Source: an uncultured Alphaproteobacteria bacterium
GTDB lineage: Bacteria > Pseudomonadota > Alphaproteobacteria > Rhizobiales > Rhizobiaceae
Assembly: GCA_929200335.1 (NCBI GenBank)
Contig: CAKMZG010000085.1
Coordinates: 1-7,611 of the forward strand
DNA length: 7,611 nt
Direction: 5' to 3'
Shown here: positions 6,601 through 7,611 of the stretch, one piece after another
Position numbering within the stretch: position 1 is the stretch's first letter
Layout of the letters: each line of letters begins with the position of its first letter
Program-made: the position numbers and the translations under genes
The notes under the pieces: model-generated
Seen by the model: only the letters and a program-made list of their open reading frames with translations
Told to the model about the DNA's origin: nothing
Databases searched by the model: none

Positions 6601-7611
6601 TTTATCTGCAGACAAAGACGTAGCAATGAGCAATGAAACGCGTATTGCCGCAAGGCGCGCTAATATTGCAAAGCGTAACCGATCAGAAAAGATTTTCAAA
6701 GGTCTTGGACTGGCGGCTGTATTGGCTGCAGCAGCGTTCCTAATTTTATTGTTGGGGAGTATCATCTATCGTGGCTTGCCAGTATTCACATATCACCAAC
6801 TTCAATTGCCCGTTGATTTAAGCGAAAAATATATCAAGGCAGATGATCTTAAAGGGGGCGATTATACCGGTGCAGTTAATGCAGCAATTAAGCAGGCATT
6901 ACCCTTTGTAAAAAAACGCAAAGATAAACGTATTTTACGCAGAATGATTTCCAATGGTGCTGCGGTAAATTTAAGAAATCAAGTTGCTGAAAATCCTGAG
7001 CTGTTAGGCAAGACACAACTTTTAAAAATCGGCCTTTCTGGTAATGCTGATCTTTATATGCAAGGCCTTCAAGGTGAATTAGAGACTTTGGATAACAAGG
7101 GTGAATTGCGTATTGTCAGCGAAAAGAAAGAGATAACCTTAATCTCTGATACGCCTGTTTTTTCATCGCTCACTGATGCTGGCTATGAGAAATTGGATGG
7201 CAATAGTCCAAGTCATTTTTTATTCATTGACGGCGGTATTTTAAGATTGAAATCTGTTTCTGAAAATAGTGCAACAGGTGATGTGTTTGCACCTTTATCT
7301 GGTGCTATATCGACACCAACTAGCGATTGGGTTTTGAAAAAAATGCCGTCAGCTGAAAACGATCGTCCAATCAAAGATAAAGAGGTCGCATGGTTGGAGA
7401 TCTTAAAATCTCAAGATATTGTGAAAAGTGGATTCAATTGGGCATTTTTTACCAATGGCGACAGTAACTACCCAGAGATGGCTGGCATTAAAGGCGCTAT
7501 TGTAGGCACAGCTTTTACCTTATTGGTAACCCTTATTCTATCCTCTATTCTTGGTATATCTGCAGCTATTTATTTAGAAGAATTTGCGCCTAAAAATAAA
7601 TGGACGGATTT
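6593..7611 (+). CDS. pstA: Phosphate ABC transporter permease PstA, N-terminal part (3' end outside window)
   Basis: This is the second membrane subunit of the phosphate importer. The frame opens at ATG 6593, inside the end of pstC (ATGACTGA holds both the start and the pstC stop), and stays open for 339 codons to the window edge. After a basic cytoplasmic N-terminus comes helix 1 (about 35-59), then a large hydrophilic, presumably periplasmic region (about 60-297). The ABC permease core begins near residue 298 with GIKGAIVGTAFTLLVTLILS and AAIYLEEFAP (324-333). The insert between helix 1 and the core matches the N-terminal domain of long proteobacterial PstA proteins (DUF3333 type), absent from the shorter E. 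coli form. The coupling loop lies beyond the edge. An in-frame ATG at 6626 would shorten the protein by 11 residues, but overlap coupling favours 6593. pstB, phoU and phoB are expected next. Confidence 0.93.
   Translation, partial: MTDLSADKDVAMSNETRIAARRANIAKRNRSEKIFKGLGLAAVLAAAAFLILLLGSIIYRGLPVFTYHQLQLPVDLSEKYIKADDLKGGDYTGAVNAAIKQALPFVKKRKDKRILRRMISNGAAVNLRNQVAENPELLGKTQLLKIGLSGNADLYMQGLQGELETLDNKGELRIVSEKKEITLISDTPVFSSLTDAGYEKLDGNSPSHFLFIDGGILRLKSVSENSATGDVFAPLSGAISTPTSDWVLKKMPSAENDRPIKDKEVAWLEILKSQDIVKSGFNWAFFTNGDSNYPEMAGIKGAIVGTAFTLLVTLILSSILGISAAIYLEEFAPKNKWTD

Noticed and set aside
6066..6653. Long open frame on the minus strand (195 codons) across the end of pstC
   Set aside because: It lies entirely antisense to pstC and the start of pstA, both with strong family motifs, and its translation is low-complexity with no recognisable domain. 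It is a shadow frame.

Overview
The window looks like chromosomal DNA from a low-GC alphaproteobacterium (roughly 40% GC by eye), most likely near the Hyphomicrobiales. The evidence is the kind of PPK2, the extended N-termini of PstC and PstA, and a phoR gene directly upstream of the pst genes. This placement is inferred from family resemblance. Genus cannot be read from the sequence. There are no mobile elements, CRISPR arrays, tRNA or rRNA genes, and every gene looks intact apart from the two cut by the window edges.

Layout, left to right. (1) Positions 1-220 hold the 3' end of dapE (lysine/diaminopimelate biosynthesis). (2) A gene at 326-1546 encodes an unrecognised single-pass membrane protein: a helical cytoplasmic head, a Pro/Ala/Thr-rich linker, one membrane helix and a periplasmic beta-rich domain. 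It ends at a clear intrinsic terminator (1570-1606). (3) On the minus strand, 2486-1617 encodes a polyphosphate kinase of the PPK2 family. (4) Divergent from it, 2643-4025 encodes PhoR, the phosphate-sensing histidine kinase. (5) A 190-bp gap follows with four TGTCATA-like repeats spaced exactly 11 bp apart, a tandem Pho box. (6) pstS (4216-5265), pstC (5368-6600) and the start of pstA (6593 to the window end) follow, encoding the high-affinity phosphate ABC importer. pstC and pstA overlap by 8 bp. pstS and pstC are separated by a 102-bp gap holding a perfect 11-bp stem-loop.

The genes from 1617 to the end form a phosphate-homeostasis block. PhoR should phosphorylate PhoB (not in the window) under phosphate starvation, and PhoB~P should bind the Pho box and drive pstSCA. 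PstS captures phosphate in the periplasm and PstC/PstA carry it across the membrane. PPK2 links this to the polyphosphate reserve. pstB, phoU and phoB are expected just past the right edge, by analogy with related genomes. I found no convincing new biological system. The observations most worth following are the four-repeat Pho box, the pstS-pstC stem-loop, the divergent ppk2/phoR pair and the unrecognised membrane protein.
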